NCBI GenBank assembly: GCA_024529925.1
Contig: JAFEUB010000300.1
Location: 475,001 to 539,000, forward strand
DNA length: 64,000 nt
Direction: 5' to 3'
Source of the DNA: Ophthalmolycus amberensis
Lineage: Eukaryota; Chordata; Actinopteri; Perciformes; Zoarcidae
Position numbers and translations under genes: made by a program. Positions 56,901 to 64,000 of the stretch are shown piece after piece (within the stretch, counting starts at the first letter, position 1; every line of letters begins with the position of its first letter). The notes beneath the pieces are model-generated. The model had not been told where the DNA came from, made no database searches, and worked only from the letters and a program-made list of their open reading frames with translations.

Positions 56901-59900
56901 CCACTCTCCTTATGGAACAGGGGTCGCCATAGTAACGGGCTCATCACGCTTCATCTTGGCGACGAATATAGACGACCTGAAGCTCAGAAGGTTACCTGAA
57001 GTCCCAGGTAGGTCACACCTGTTCACCTCTTAATCTGGGTTATAGTGTTGAGCTGAATCTAATCTGTCTGTCTGTAGGTCTACAGGGGAAACCGTCCTGC
57101 TGGGTCGTCCTGAACCAGGACAGACAGACTAAAGTCCTCCTGTCCAACGGACCTGAACTCTACATCCTGGATAACACGTCCTGTACTGTGGTGGTGAGAG
57201 AGATAGTTAGTCAGTTAGAAAGGGACAGACGCAACTAACCTCACCTGTCTGTTTTCCACGTCCTCCAGGTCTCAGTCTACATGCCATTGTCTTTTAGTTT
57301 TACAGACAGGTAAACAGGCAGGCAGGTAACTAACCTCACCTGTCTTTGTACCCGTGTGTCCTCAGTGTCCTCCAGGTCTCGGTCCTCAGGCCGGCAGTGT
57401 CGTCCACATGTCTGTGTCTTTCAGCTATAAATACCTGGCTCTCTTCACTGACTCTGGACACCTGTGGACAGGCCCCTCCCATCTCCAGGTGAGCTGCTCC
57501 AACTCACTGTTTGAGCTGACCTGACGGGGCGGTGTCTGTGTGAATGATTGACAGGTGCTTCTGTGTCTGCAGGACAAAATGAGTGAAGTCGACACTAAGA
57601 AGTCGACCCCTCCCAAACAGATGGTCTGGTACGTCTACCTGTCTGTCTGCTTTTATGTTTACCTATTTAACCTGGTTATCTGTCTTATGTACCTGTTTTA
57701 GTTTGTACATCTATACCTGTCTGTTGGCCATCTGTCCTCGTGTTTGTCTGCTTCTTACTGTTTACCTGTCTGAGTACTGACCTGTCTCACTATCTGTACC
57801 TGTCCAGGTGTCGCAGACCAAAGAGTCAGCAGCCGTCTGTGGTGTTGATGTGGGAGAGACTGCTCATGGTGGTCGGAGTGTGTCAAGACACCATCCAGTA
57901 TCCTTTAAACCAGTTCAGACTGGAACCACAACCCAACTAGGTCAGTCTGGTGCTCCAGGTGTTCATTATTGTTCTCCTGGAGCTTCTTAGGGTTCTCCCG
58001 GAGCTTGTTATTGTTCTGCTGAAGCTTGTTTGGGTTCTCCTGGAACTCGTTGGGGTTCTTGTGGAGGTCGTTATTGTTCTGCTGAAGCTTGTTAGGGTTC
58101 TCCTTGGACTCGTTAAGCTGGTTTTATGTTAAAGACCCTCTGTCTGGTCAGGTGACGGTTGACCCTTGACCCTTGACCTCAGGTTCCCCATAGAGGACCA
58201 GTGTGTTTTGGTCGGAGAGCTGGACGGAGTTCGCATCATCAGCTCGACCAATCAGGAGCTGCTTCAGGAGGTTCCTCTGGTCTGTCAAGACATCTTCAAA
58301 ATCGCCTCCATGTCTCCTGGAGCTCTGCTGCTGGAGGCCCACAGGGAGTACGAGGTAACAACAAAGTCCGTCTCACTGCATGTTTCTCTGATGATAAATA
58401 TTTCAGGTTTTTTTTGTTTGTTTGTGTAGAAGTCAAGTCAGAAGGCTGATGAGTACCTGAGAGAGATCAAGGAGCAAAGCATGCTGGGAGAAGCAGTCCG
58501 ACAGTGCGTTGATGCAGCAGGACACGAATACGACACAAACACGCAGAAATCCCTGATGAGGGTAAGAACATGAGAACATCCACCGGGTTCTGTACATTGT
58601 GTCATTGTTCTAAGGTGGGACATGGTTTGTTCTGTACTATTGTTCTGTGTTCTTACACTGTCGCTCGTCCACTAGGCGGCGTCCTTCGGTAAGTGCTTCC
58701 TCACAGACTTCAGTCCCGATCCGTTCGTGTCGACCTGCAGAGAACTCAGAGTGCTGAACGCCGTCAGAGAGGTCAGCGTCGGGCTGCCGCTCACTCACAC
58801 TCAGTATCCTCTGACTCAAGTGCATCATGGGACATGTAGAGTACCTTTTTAGTTTGTGTAAAATCTGCTTTTGATCTGTCGTGATTGGGGAGCTAGTGAC
58901 TCCCCATGACTGATGTCATCATCTGATGTTTGACCACCGGCCAATCAGATGGTAACGAGCTCCTTGACATCTGACCTCAGATTCAAACAGCTGACTCTAC
59001 AGGTGCTGATCGACAGGTGAATCAGCTCATCCAACCTATCTTTCTGTCTCACCTGTCCATCTCTCTTGATCTGGAGGCGACTGTGGCTAAGTGGAGAGCA
59101 GGGCCGCTCTTCAATCAGATGATCGGCAGTTCGATCCCCGGCTCCGCTAGTCGCATGTCGATGTGTCCTTGAGTGAGACACTTAACCCCCCAAAATGTGT
59201 CCCGTAGCTGTGCCTACGGTGTAGAAATGTGATAGAATCTGGATTGTAAATCGCTTTGAATAAAAGCGTCTGCTAAATGGATGAATGTAATGTAATCTGT
59301 CGTCCTCTCACCTGTCTGTCTCTCTGTACCTGTCTGCCTCCCAGGTTGGTGTATCGACAGTTTTATCCATTAGCGATAGAAATGTGTCGTTACCTGAAGA
59401 TTCCAGATTATCAGGGAGTCAGCAGAGTCCTTAAACACTGGGCTTCATGCAAGGTATCCTGTCTCACCTGACTCTTCTCAGTCTGCTTCAGAATGTTTGG
59501 CTGCATTAACACTGCTCGTTACTAACTCACCTGTGAGTTCAGGTGCAGCAGAAGGACCTATCAGACGAGGCCATAGCCCGAGCCGTGTGTGTAAAGGTGG
59601 GAGACTCACCTGGTGTCTCTTACTCGCACATCGCAGCTAAAGCTTACGAATGTGGACGCACTGAGCTCGCCATCAAGGTAACAAGATGTACCTGTATTGA
59701 TTAGTGTTGTATACACACACCGTGTGAGTTCTATACCTGTGTTACCTATATAGAAACACACACATACTGACTGTCTTCCTTATACCTCTGTGTCAGCTGT
59801 TGGACTTCGAGGCTCGCTCAGGTGAGCAGGTTCCTCTGCTGTTGAAGATGAAGAGGAGTCAGTTGGCTCTCAGTAAAGCTGTGGAGAGTGGAGACACTGA

Positions 59901-62900
59901 CCTAGGTGAGTGTCTGCTAGCCCCGCCCACCTGTCTGTCAGGTAGATGACGTCACCTTGATGGTTTCCTGTGTTCCCAGTTTACACAGTGGTAACGTACC
60001 TGAAGAACGAGATGAACAGAGGAGACTTCTTCATGACTCTGAGGAACCAACCTGTCGCACTGAGCCTCTACAGACAGGTGCTCTTCATCATCATCACTGT
60101 TATTATTCTGTCCTTTATTGATCTGTAGTTAGTTATTGATCTGTAGGTATTCATTTTGTAGTTATTGATCTGTAGGTATTGATTCTGTAGCTGTTGATCT
60201 GTAGGTGTTGATTATGTAGGTATTGATTATGTTGTATTTCTGTCTTAGTTCTGTAAACTGCAGGAAACAGAAACTCTGAAGGACCTTTATAATCAGGATG
60301 ATGACCACCAGGAACTCGGCAACTACTACGTTACTGCTAGTTATAGAGAAAAGGTACCAACAGGTTTAACTCTGATGTGCACTAAAGAACCAGACCAAGA
60401 CCACCTGAGAGTTGGATCTAGGTCTGATTCCTGTCTGTCTGTCTGTCTGCAGAGGTTAGAGAACCGTCTGTCTCTGCTGCAGAGTGCTGTGGATGAATAC
60501 AACAAAGCCAAGAACGAGTTTTCTGCAAAGGTAAAACTCGTGTGTGTGTATATGTGTGTGTATATATATATATATATATACACGTGTATATATATATATA
60601 TATTATACGATCAAAGCTCAAACTCACACAAATGCTCTGTTTACAGTTGTGATCAATGGATCAGTTTAATAACAGTCCATCATTCACAATCTAACTTTAA
60701 ATATTCTGTCTACAGGCCACAGAGGAAGAGATGCGTCTCCTACGTTTCCAACGCAAACTTGACGACGAGAAAGGGGCGGGGCTACTGGAACTATCTCTAC
60801 AGGTATTTAAAGGGGCGGGGCTACTGGACTGTCTCGGTACGTAAAGGGGCGGGGCCACTAGAGTATCTATAAAGTTTTTATTTTTTTTAATGTATTTATT
60901 TATTGCAAGACAGACAATACATAGACATAACACCAAGATGACGACAAGAACAGTGGGATACAAGCCAGCAAACATCATATAGTCAGTCGTCTCTACAGGT
61001 ATTTGAAGGGGCGGGGCTACTGGACTGTAGCTACTGGACTTACCCACAAATCATTGTAATGTGACGTTAAACACGGGGTAACCAGTGGACGCATGGAGTT
61101 GTGCCTACGGTGTAGAAATGTGATAGACTCTGGAAACCCTCTTGTAGTGTGGAGTCCAAAGCTTAAGCAAGAGAGCAAAAGTTGAACAGAAGACAGAGCG
61201 AAATGTCATTGCTTACATACAGTCCTCCGCTACAAGCGGATGTAGGAGGCGCCTGCTTCTAGCGCGTGGCCGCTGAAGCGGGGACGAGCTCTGCCGAGTA
61301 TGAGAGCAGCAAAGGTGGGGGCTGACCATATTTGGGTAGTCAGTGTTTCCTGCCTCTAGCAGCGAGCTCTGCGGTGGAGGATCTGCAAAGGTGGGGGCTG
61401 ACTGTGTTTGGGTTGTCAGTGTTTTCATATCCTGACCGGCACAGCCGTCAACAATATGTTGCAGCAAAGTGCTGTCCCGTTCATATTTGCTGCTCCTCCC
61501 TAGTTTGGTGACGCCAACTCGGACTGTGAGGAACCTGGGTGTGACCCTGGACGACCAACTGTCGTTCTCAGCAAACATTGCATCGGTTACACGCTGCTGC
61601 AGATTCCTGCTCTACAACATCAGGAGGATTCACTTCCTCACTGAGGAGACGGTGCAGGTGCTCATCCAGGCTCTTGTCATCTCTCGCCTGGACTACTGCA
61701 ACTCACTACTTGCCGGAGCCCCGGCGTCGACCATCAGACCTCTGGAGCTTGTCCAGAAAGCTGCAGCTCGCCTGGTGTTCAATCGCCCCAAGTTCTCCCA
61801 CAACTTGCCTTCTTCGTTCTCTACACTGGCTCCCTGTAAGAGCATCCAGTGTGAGACTCTGGTGCTAGCCTACAGGGCAGGGAAAGGAACAGCTCCTTCC
61901 TATCTCCAGGCCACGGTCAAGCCCTACACCCCCGCCCGACCTCTTCGCTCTGCTGCCTCGGGGCGATCGGTCGCCCCGTCGCTCAGAGGTCCCTGCGGCC
62001 GATCGACCCGGTCGCGGCTGTTTCCTGTCCCGACCCCTCAGTGGTGGAATGAACTCCCCACTGACCTCAGGACAGCAGAGTCGCTGCCCATCTTTCATCA
62101 GGCTGAAGACTCACCTCTTGAGTTCACCCCTGAGCCTTCCACTTAGCACTTACTTAGCATCTATTGTATTCATACTAACTTATTGCACGTATCGTATTCA
62201 TATTAGTTTGTGGCACTTATTGCATTCGTTTGTTTCTGCACTGTACGTTGGCTCTGGTTTATGCTCTTAGATGCTTGTTTGAGGAAAGGACATGCACTAA
62301 GGACTTCTGGTGACTAGTTGTTCTCTCAAACCGATGTGGAATACACTTCTTGTAAGTCGCTTTGGATAAAAGCGTCTGCTAGAAGAAGAAGAAACTATTT
62401 TTATTGTCGTATACATTTTTACACATACACGAAATTTGACTACTGCATTTGACCCACCCCTGTATACAGGGAGCAGTGGGCTGCCATTGATCGGCGCCCG
62501 GGGAGCCGGGGGTTCAGTGTATTGCTCAGGTACACTTTGACACGTCCCAGTCGGGGATCGAACCGTTGACCTTCCGGTTCCCAGACAACCCTCTTAATCC
62601 AGTGAGCCACGGTCACCCCCAAAATGCCTGTAATGTAATATTTACACCATCTCAAGCCCTCAGTCTCTCACACTCACCAACTCACCAGGTGGCCTCAGTG
62701 AGTCCTTCAGGGTTCAGGGTCTGAGGCTTTAGGGGGACGTTTGGGTTGGGCCAATGACCTTGTTATTACTTCTTAATTTGAACAAATGATACCAGACAGG
62801 ATGTAGTCACAGCCTTTCCTGTGATGTCACTTCCTGTTTGTCCAGGCGACCATGGAGGCTCTGCTGGCTTTAGGACTCCACAAACAAGCAGAACAGCTGT

Positions 62901-63077
62901 ACAAAGACTTCAGGGTACCTGACAAAAGGTGAGATGCTGCTTTTAGCTTCACGATGCTAGAACACACGTTGATATGGTGATCGAGTAAAGCATATTAAAG
63001 ATATTCTCTCATTGTTCTAGTAATGCATGAAGCTCTAAGATGCTCTAAAACCTCTCTGCTGGTCTCACCTGTCCGTC

Positions 63078-63121
<44 letters not shown>

Positions 63122-63900
63122 GGTCTCTCTCTGCCGGTCTCTCGCTCTCGCTCTCTGTCTCGTCTGTCTCTCTCTCGGTCTCGTCTGTCTCTCTCGCTCT
63201 CTGCCGGTCTGTCTGTCTCTCTCTCGGTCTCGCTCTCTCTGCCGGTCTCTCGCTCTCGCTCTCTGTCTCGTCTGTCTCTCTCTCGGTCTCGTCTGTCTCT
63301 CTCGCTCTCTGCCGGTCTGTCTGTCTCTCTCTCGGTCTCGCTCTCTCTGCCGGTCTCACCTGTCTGTCTCTCGCTCTCTCTCACCTGTGCAGGTATTGGT
63401 GGTTAAAACTGAAGTCTTTGGCGGAGAAGGAAGAGTGGGAGGAGTTGGAGAAGTTCTCAAAGAGCAAGAAGTCTCCTATTGGCTACCTGGTAAGCCACAC
63501 ACCCTTTAGCCTTAACCTTTTAAATAAAAGATAAAACTACATTTCCCATGATTCTTAGCATTGACTCTTCTTCAGGCGTTTGTTGAAGTGTGCATGAAGA
63601 GTAACAACAAGTACGAGGCCAAGAAGTACGTTTCCAAGGTCACGCCTGAGCAGAGGGTCAAAGCTCACCTGGCCGTCAGGTAAGACTCAGAGCACCGGTG
63701 ACATCATCACTCAGGTGAGACCCGACCACTCGAGTAACTCTTCTTCTCATCCAATCAGTGACCTGGAAGGTGCTGTGGACGCCGCCATCGAGAGGAAGAA
63801 TGAATCTGAGATGGGGGCGGTCCTCTCCAGATGCTCCGCCTCCGACCGCCTGTTGATTGACAGGTTGAACCGAGCCAGACCCTCAACTGCCAAAAAGTGA
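50056..63900 (+). CDS. vps16: VPS16, core subunit of HOPS/CORVET
   Basis: 24 coding exons: 50056-50105, 50717-50805, 51128-51219, 51709-51837, 56863-57007, 57078-57193, 57366-57488, 57573-57628, 57808-57897, 58183-58354, 58430-58561, 58676-58803, 58981-59016, 59345-59453, 59543-59677, 59797-59905, 59980-60077, 60249-60353, 60453-60530, 60716-60802, 62846-62928, 63393-63489, 63576-63679 and 63759-63900. They join in frame to 834 residues (human VPS16 has 839). Residues 1 to about 420 form the N-terminal beta-propeller (WKSGPVVHLGW); the C-terminal half is the alpha-solenoid (MKRSQLALSKAVESGDTDLV; FFMTLRNQPVALSLYRQFCK). VPS16 binds VPS33A and tethers endosomes, lysosomes and autophagosomes before fusion. 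Introns 9 and 12 look U12-type. Intron 4 carries a 4.6-kb LINE. Confidence 0.97.
50210..50630. repeat. GTTAGCCTGTTTGTTAGCTG array in vps16 intron 1
   Basis: About 20 copies of a 20-24-bp unit built from GTTAGCTGTCT and GTTAGCCTGTTT. Confidence 0.9.
50863..51005 (+). repeat. vps16: Two extra copies of the vps16 exon 2 end plus donor
   Basis: The last 44 bases of exon 2 (from AGAGACTGTCTGG to CCAATAG) and its donor GTAGACACGCATG are repeated at 50863-50906 and 50963-51005, each separated by a CA run. The copies keep the CCAATAG|GTA junction. Use of a downstream donor is conceivable but would read through the CA repeat. Confidence 0.9.
51926..52137 (+). repeat. vps16: Tandem copies of the vps16 exon 5 acceptor, left part
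   Basis: Five copies of a 42-45-bp unit starting at 51926, 51968, 52010, 52052 and about 52097. Each contains TAAACAG|GAAGTGGTCCAGAG, that is, the acceptor and first 18 bases of exon 5, then TTGTTAACATGTTG. The L2 LINE follows at once. Confidence 0.9.
52343..55066 (-). CDS. L2 LINE ORF2: endonuclease and reverse transcriptase
   Basis: 907 codons from the first ATG. The open frame continues upstream without ATG for another 27 codons (ALTTLNLALLNVRSL...) to a stop, so the true start is unclear. The APE-type endonuclease has TETWL (11-15), GDFN (115-118) and SDH (177-179). The RT has YRPISNLPFLSK, LLDLSAAFDTVDH, GVPQGSILGPLLF and YADD near residue 635, followed by the LGVVMDSDLN thumb region. 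All catalytic motifs are intact, which points to a young insertion, although the element lacks its 5' end. Confidence 0.88.
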   Translation of the reverse strand: MRHKLDILFLTETWLNQDNNAAVLIESTPPNFSFMSETRAHKKGGGVAVLFNDSLQCKQMPFSHFSYFEYVALNSTQALFLNIYRPPKYCATFFDEFTELLSVICIDFDCVVIVGDFNIHVDNPQDRESIELCGVLDNYDLTQHVTGPTHNRGHTLDLIITKGVNISKVAVTDVALSDHFCVFFESAISLHTNVQTKVVTKRYISENTSELFIQKFSSTPALSCLSVNELVDGFNFKVKNIIDAIAPTKVKVVSGKQRSPWRNATLVKMEKRECPKAERRWRKTNLQVHCDIYKERLRNYNLELRNARQSFFSDIITKNKNNTRTLFATVDRLTNPPVSVAAELQSTWACNQFASFFTDKIQKIRQAVSASTSTTGYVLSRSLNNNHSNIMTQFHSIDRRSLEDIIQHLKSSSCCLDILPTHFFKNISNCMTTDLLQIVNTSLLSGVFPQALKTAVIKPLLKKASLDSATMKNYRPISNLPFLSKIIEKAVFQQLTNFLTVNNCFDVFQSGFRQHHSTETALVKVFNDIHLNIDNGRSSVLVLLDLSAAFDTVDHAILLERLKIWVGLSGTALNWFESYLKGREYFVSVADYTSQLTKMTCGVPQGSILGPLLFNIYMLPLAQIMENNKVCYHNYADDTQIYITMSPGDYNPIQGLGNCIEQINNWMCQNFLQLNKDKTEVIVFGTKDEQLKITAQLQSLMLKPTNQARNLGVVMDSDLNHIKTITKSAYYHLKNISRIRGLMSQQDLEKLVHAFIFSRLDYCNGVFTGLCKKSVRKLQLIQNAAARVLTKTRRVDHITPVLRSLHWLPVQQRIDFKILLLVYKALNGFGPKYISDLLLPYEPSRPLRSSGTGLLSVPRVRTKHGEAAFSFSAPHIWNKVPESCRSAETLSSFKSRLKTFLFAAAFN
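55378..56580 (-). CDS. L2 LINE ORF1: SGNH-esterase-like protein with altered catalytic blocks
   Basis: 400 codons from an internal ATG. The frame stays open to the element's 5' end near 56725, so the natural N-terminus is lost. The fold matches the esterase found in CR1/L2 ORF1. Block I reads LIVGDYAVKDVR where GDS is expected. The Asn block reads VHTGSCDVV where SND is expected. The last block reads HGVSLNKSG where a DGxHLN pattern is expected. All three canonical positions are changed, so catalysis is unlikely in this copy, although the frame is open. Confidence 0.7.
   Translation of the reverse strand: MGGRLTGRVQRPGICDATGWPALAHGQNSSSTRAPRWTKPRTAKKSKTCKTPPQQPSLQLQNRFAPLSQDPKSPSDDLDKQLSPQSRVRTESQCESKRPQAKLVTGPETLIVGDYAVKDVRKLCSKNTKILCFPKDMVSDMRDKILDIVADYPTAKNIIVHTGSCDVVKQQSEVLKRDFIDLLKTVSSVKAEVFISGPLPTVRGGDEGFSRLFALNRWLSTACTDHSVHFINNFYLFWERRHLFTAHGVSLNKSGVKLFTSNLFFSLRHSSVPTAKDKIQEESKQEITTQHRHGDLTGRMPPPNAPPFLALPPSPAPTSGPYFGLQSIDFLDEESLPTSPAPTSISGPYFGSQASLTLSPSSPHLEFTDHMKELVIAGTKHTPLPTPRRNYNHPLSPLNN
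56726..56862 (+). repeat. vps16: Tandem copies of the vps16 exon 5 acceptor, right part
   Basis: Copies start at 56734, 56779 and 56821 before the real exon 5 at 56863. The copy at 56779 has AACGGG in place of AACAGG, which removes its AG. Spacing is 42-45 bp, a multiple of three, and the frame runs open through all copies into exon 5 (SKQEVVQSQVLT..., then QEVVQSQVLEAKVF). An upstream acceptor would add 14-residue repeats in frame. Confidence 0.9.
57233..57283 (+). repeat. vps16: Decayed duplicate of the vps16 exon 7 acceptor region
   Basis: AACTAACCTCACCTGTCTG followed by GTCCTCCAGGTCTCAGTC repeats, about 100 bp upstream, the sequence that spans the exon 7 acceptor (57328-57391: AACTAACCTCACCTGTCTTT ... 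GTCCTCCAGGTCTCGGTC). Confidence 0.8.
57898..58182 (+). other. vps16: Probable U12-type intron (vps16 intron 9)
   Basis: The donor is GTATCCTTT, the U12 consensus. CCCTTGAC lies about 13 bases before the AG (ACCCTTGACCCTTGACCTCAG), close to the TTCCTTRAC branch-site consensus. A GT-AG subtype minor intron. Most of its length (57960-58118) is a GTTCTCCTGGAGCTTGTTA-type 22-bp repeat. Confidence 0.8.
57960..58118. repeat. 22-bp degenerate repeat in vps16 intron 9
   Basis: Seven copies of a GGGTTCTCCTGGAGCTTGTT-like unit. Confidence 0.85.
58804..58980 (+). other. vps16: Probable U12-type intron (vps16 intron 12)
   Basis: The donor is GTATCCTCT (one change from GTATCCTTT). GCTCCTTGACATCTGACCTCAG at the 3' end has TCCTTGAC with its A about 13 bases before the AG, a strong U12 branch site. 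Confidence 0.8.
59072..59298 (+). mobile_element. tRNA-derived SINE with an L2-type tail
   Basis: The tRNA-related head has an A box (TGGCTAAGTGG) and a B box (GTTCGATCCCC). A core with GTGTCCTTGAGTGAGACACT follows, and the 3' end AATAAAAGCGTCTGCTAAATG is shared with the L2 elements here. Such SINEs are mobilised by the L2 machinery. It lies in vps16 intron 13. A piece of the same core is repeated at 61085-61135. Confidence 0.85.
60555..60605. repeat. TA repeat in vps16 intron 19
   Basis: Two TA runs around CACGTG. Confidence 0.9.
60803..61022 (+). repeat. vps16: Copies of the vps16 exon 20 end and donor
   Basis: AAAGGGGCGGGGCTACTGGA, the end part of exon 20, recurs directly after the donor at about 60808 and 60843. 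CTCTACAG|GTATTTGAAGGGG recurs at 60990, copying the exon end and donor. A segment of about 110 bp (60873-60985, unidentified, with a T-rich run at one end) sits between the copies. Confidence 0.85.
61023..61505. other. Mixed repeat debris in vps16 intron 20
   Basis: Contains a SINE core piece (61085-61135) and two copies of GCAAAGGTGGGGGCTGAC followed by a TTTGGGT.GTCAGTGTTT block (61308-61352 and 61386-61428), one after another. Element family not identified; no gene. Confidence 0.5.
61506..62650 (+). mobile_element. L2-clade LINE 3' fragment, second copy
   Basis: Starts at a point matching position 1080 of the first fragment (TGGTGACGCCAACTCGG) and continues through the RT C-terminal region (frame 61469-62146, PQWWNELPTDLR) to the tail GCGTCTGCT ... 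AATGCCTGTAATGTAAT. A SINE is inserted in the tail. The copy supplies the empty-site comparison for the LTR at 1717. Confidence 0.85.
62383..62625 (-). mobile_element. tRNA-derived SINE inserted in the L2 tail
   Basis: On the minus strand: A box (TGGCTCACTGG), B box (GGTTCGATCCCC), a body with CCCGGCTCCCCGGGCGCC, and a 3' end ACAATAAAAATAG followed by TTC repeats. It splits GCGTCTGCT from AATGCCTGTAATG of the L2 tail. The fragment at 20598 is the same family. Confidence 0.8.
63075..63392. repeat. CT-rich array before vps16 exon 22
   Basis: (CT)n followed by a duplicated block of about 120 bp built from CTCTCTGCCGGTCTCTC and TCTCGTCTGTCTCTCT. It extends the pyrimidine tract of the exon 22 acceptor (CACCTGTGCAG). 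Confidence 0.9.
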
Positions 63901-64000
63901 TCCTCTATTCAGAGTGGGTGAACAGAGGCAGCTGATGGTCTGCTGCCAAATAGTGATCTTCAGCTAAGAACCAGTTTCTTCTTCATGTGCTTTAATGTCA

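Noticed and set aside
59072..59150. tRNA gene suggested by A and B boxes
   Set aside because: The tRNA-like head is joined to a SINE core and an L2-type tail, and the acceptor arms do not pair; it is a SINE.
59454..59542. vps16 intron 14 as a third U12 intron
   Set aside because: The donor GTATCCTG is suggestive, but no CCTTRAC branch site lies near the acceptor; TACTAAC points to the major spliceosome.
62540..62625. Second tRNA-like match
   Set aside because: Same reasoning: it is the head of a SINE inserted in an L2 tail.

Overview
This window looks like nuclear genomic DNA from a ray-finned, probably percomorph, teleost. It holds eight spliced vertebrate genes with short introns. The rest is fish-type LINEs (L2, Rex1-like, an R1/I-like element, a possible Tx1/L1 piece), tRNA-derived SINEs, solo LTRs, a hAT-like element and a very heavy load of minisatellites. 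All gene models were built by hand from splice signals and reading frame. Identities rest on recalled family features, not on a database search.

Layout. 1-4.8 kb is a transposon graveyard: an L2 3' end with a solo LTR, then a Rex1-like LINE broken by other insertions. 5.4-7.8 kb is cd59 (-). 9.3-18.6 kb is dytn/dystrotelin (+). 19.6-25.1 kb is zdbf2 (-). 26.2-28.3 kb is eef1b2 (-), with two SNORD51-like C/D snoRNAs in its introns. 28.6-30.5 kb is a Rex1-like LINE plus a solo LTR. 30.9-32.6 kb is arl11 (+). 34.7-35.4 kb is ebpl (-), whose last exon I cannot find. 37.4-43.4 kb is cavin2/sdpr (-). 44-49.1 kb holds GA and CT tracts and two LINEs. 50.1-63.9 kb is vps16 (+), complete in 24 coding exons, two of whose introns look U12-type, and carrying a 4.6 kb L2 LINE plus further SINE and L2 insertions.

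The genes do not form one pathway. They are housekeeping, membrane and signalling genes. Two microsyntenic blocks are recognisable from human gene order: dytn-zdbf2-eef1b2 (human 2q33) and the convergent arl11-ebpl pair (human 13q14).

The most striking unexplained pattern is that many minisatellites and tandem duplications begin or end exactly on splice junctions and copy the splice site with them. This is seen in cd59, dytn (three junctions), zdbf2 (one or two) and vps16 (four). Several repeat units therefore carry ready-made donor or acceptor sequences, in one case (vps16 exon 5) in a frame-preserving 42-bp unit later split by a LINE.
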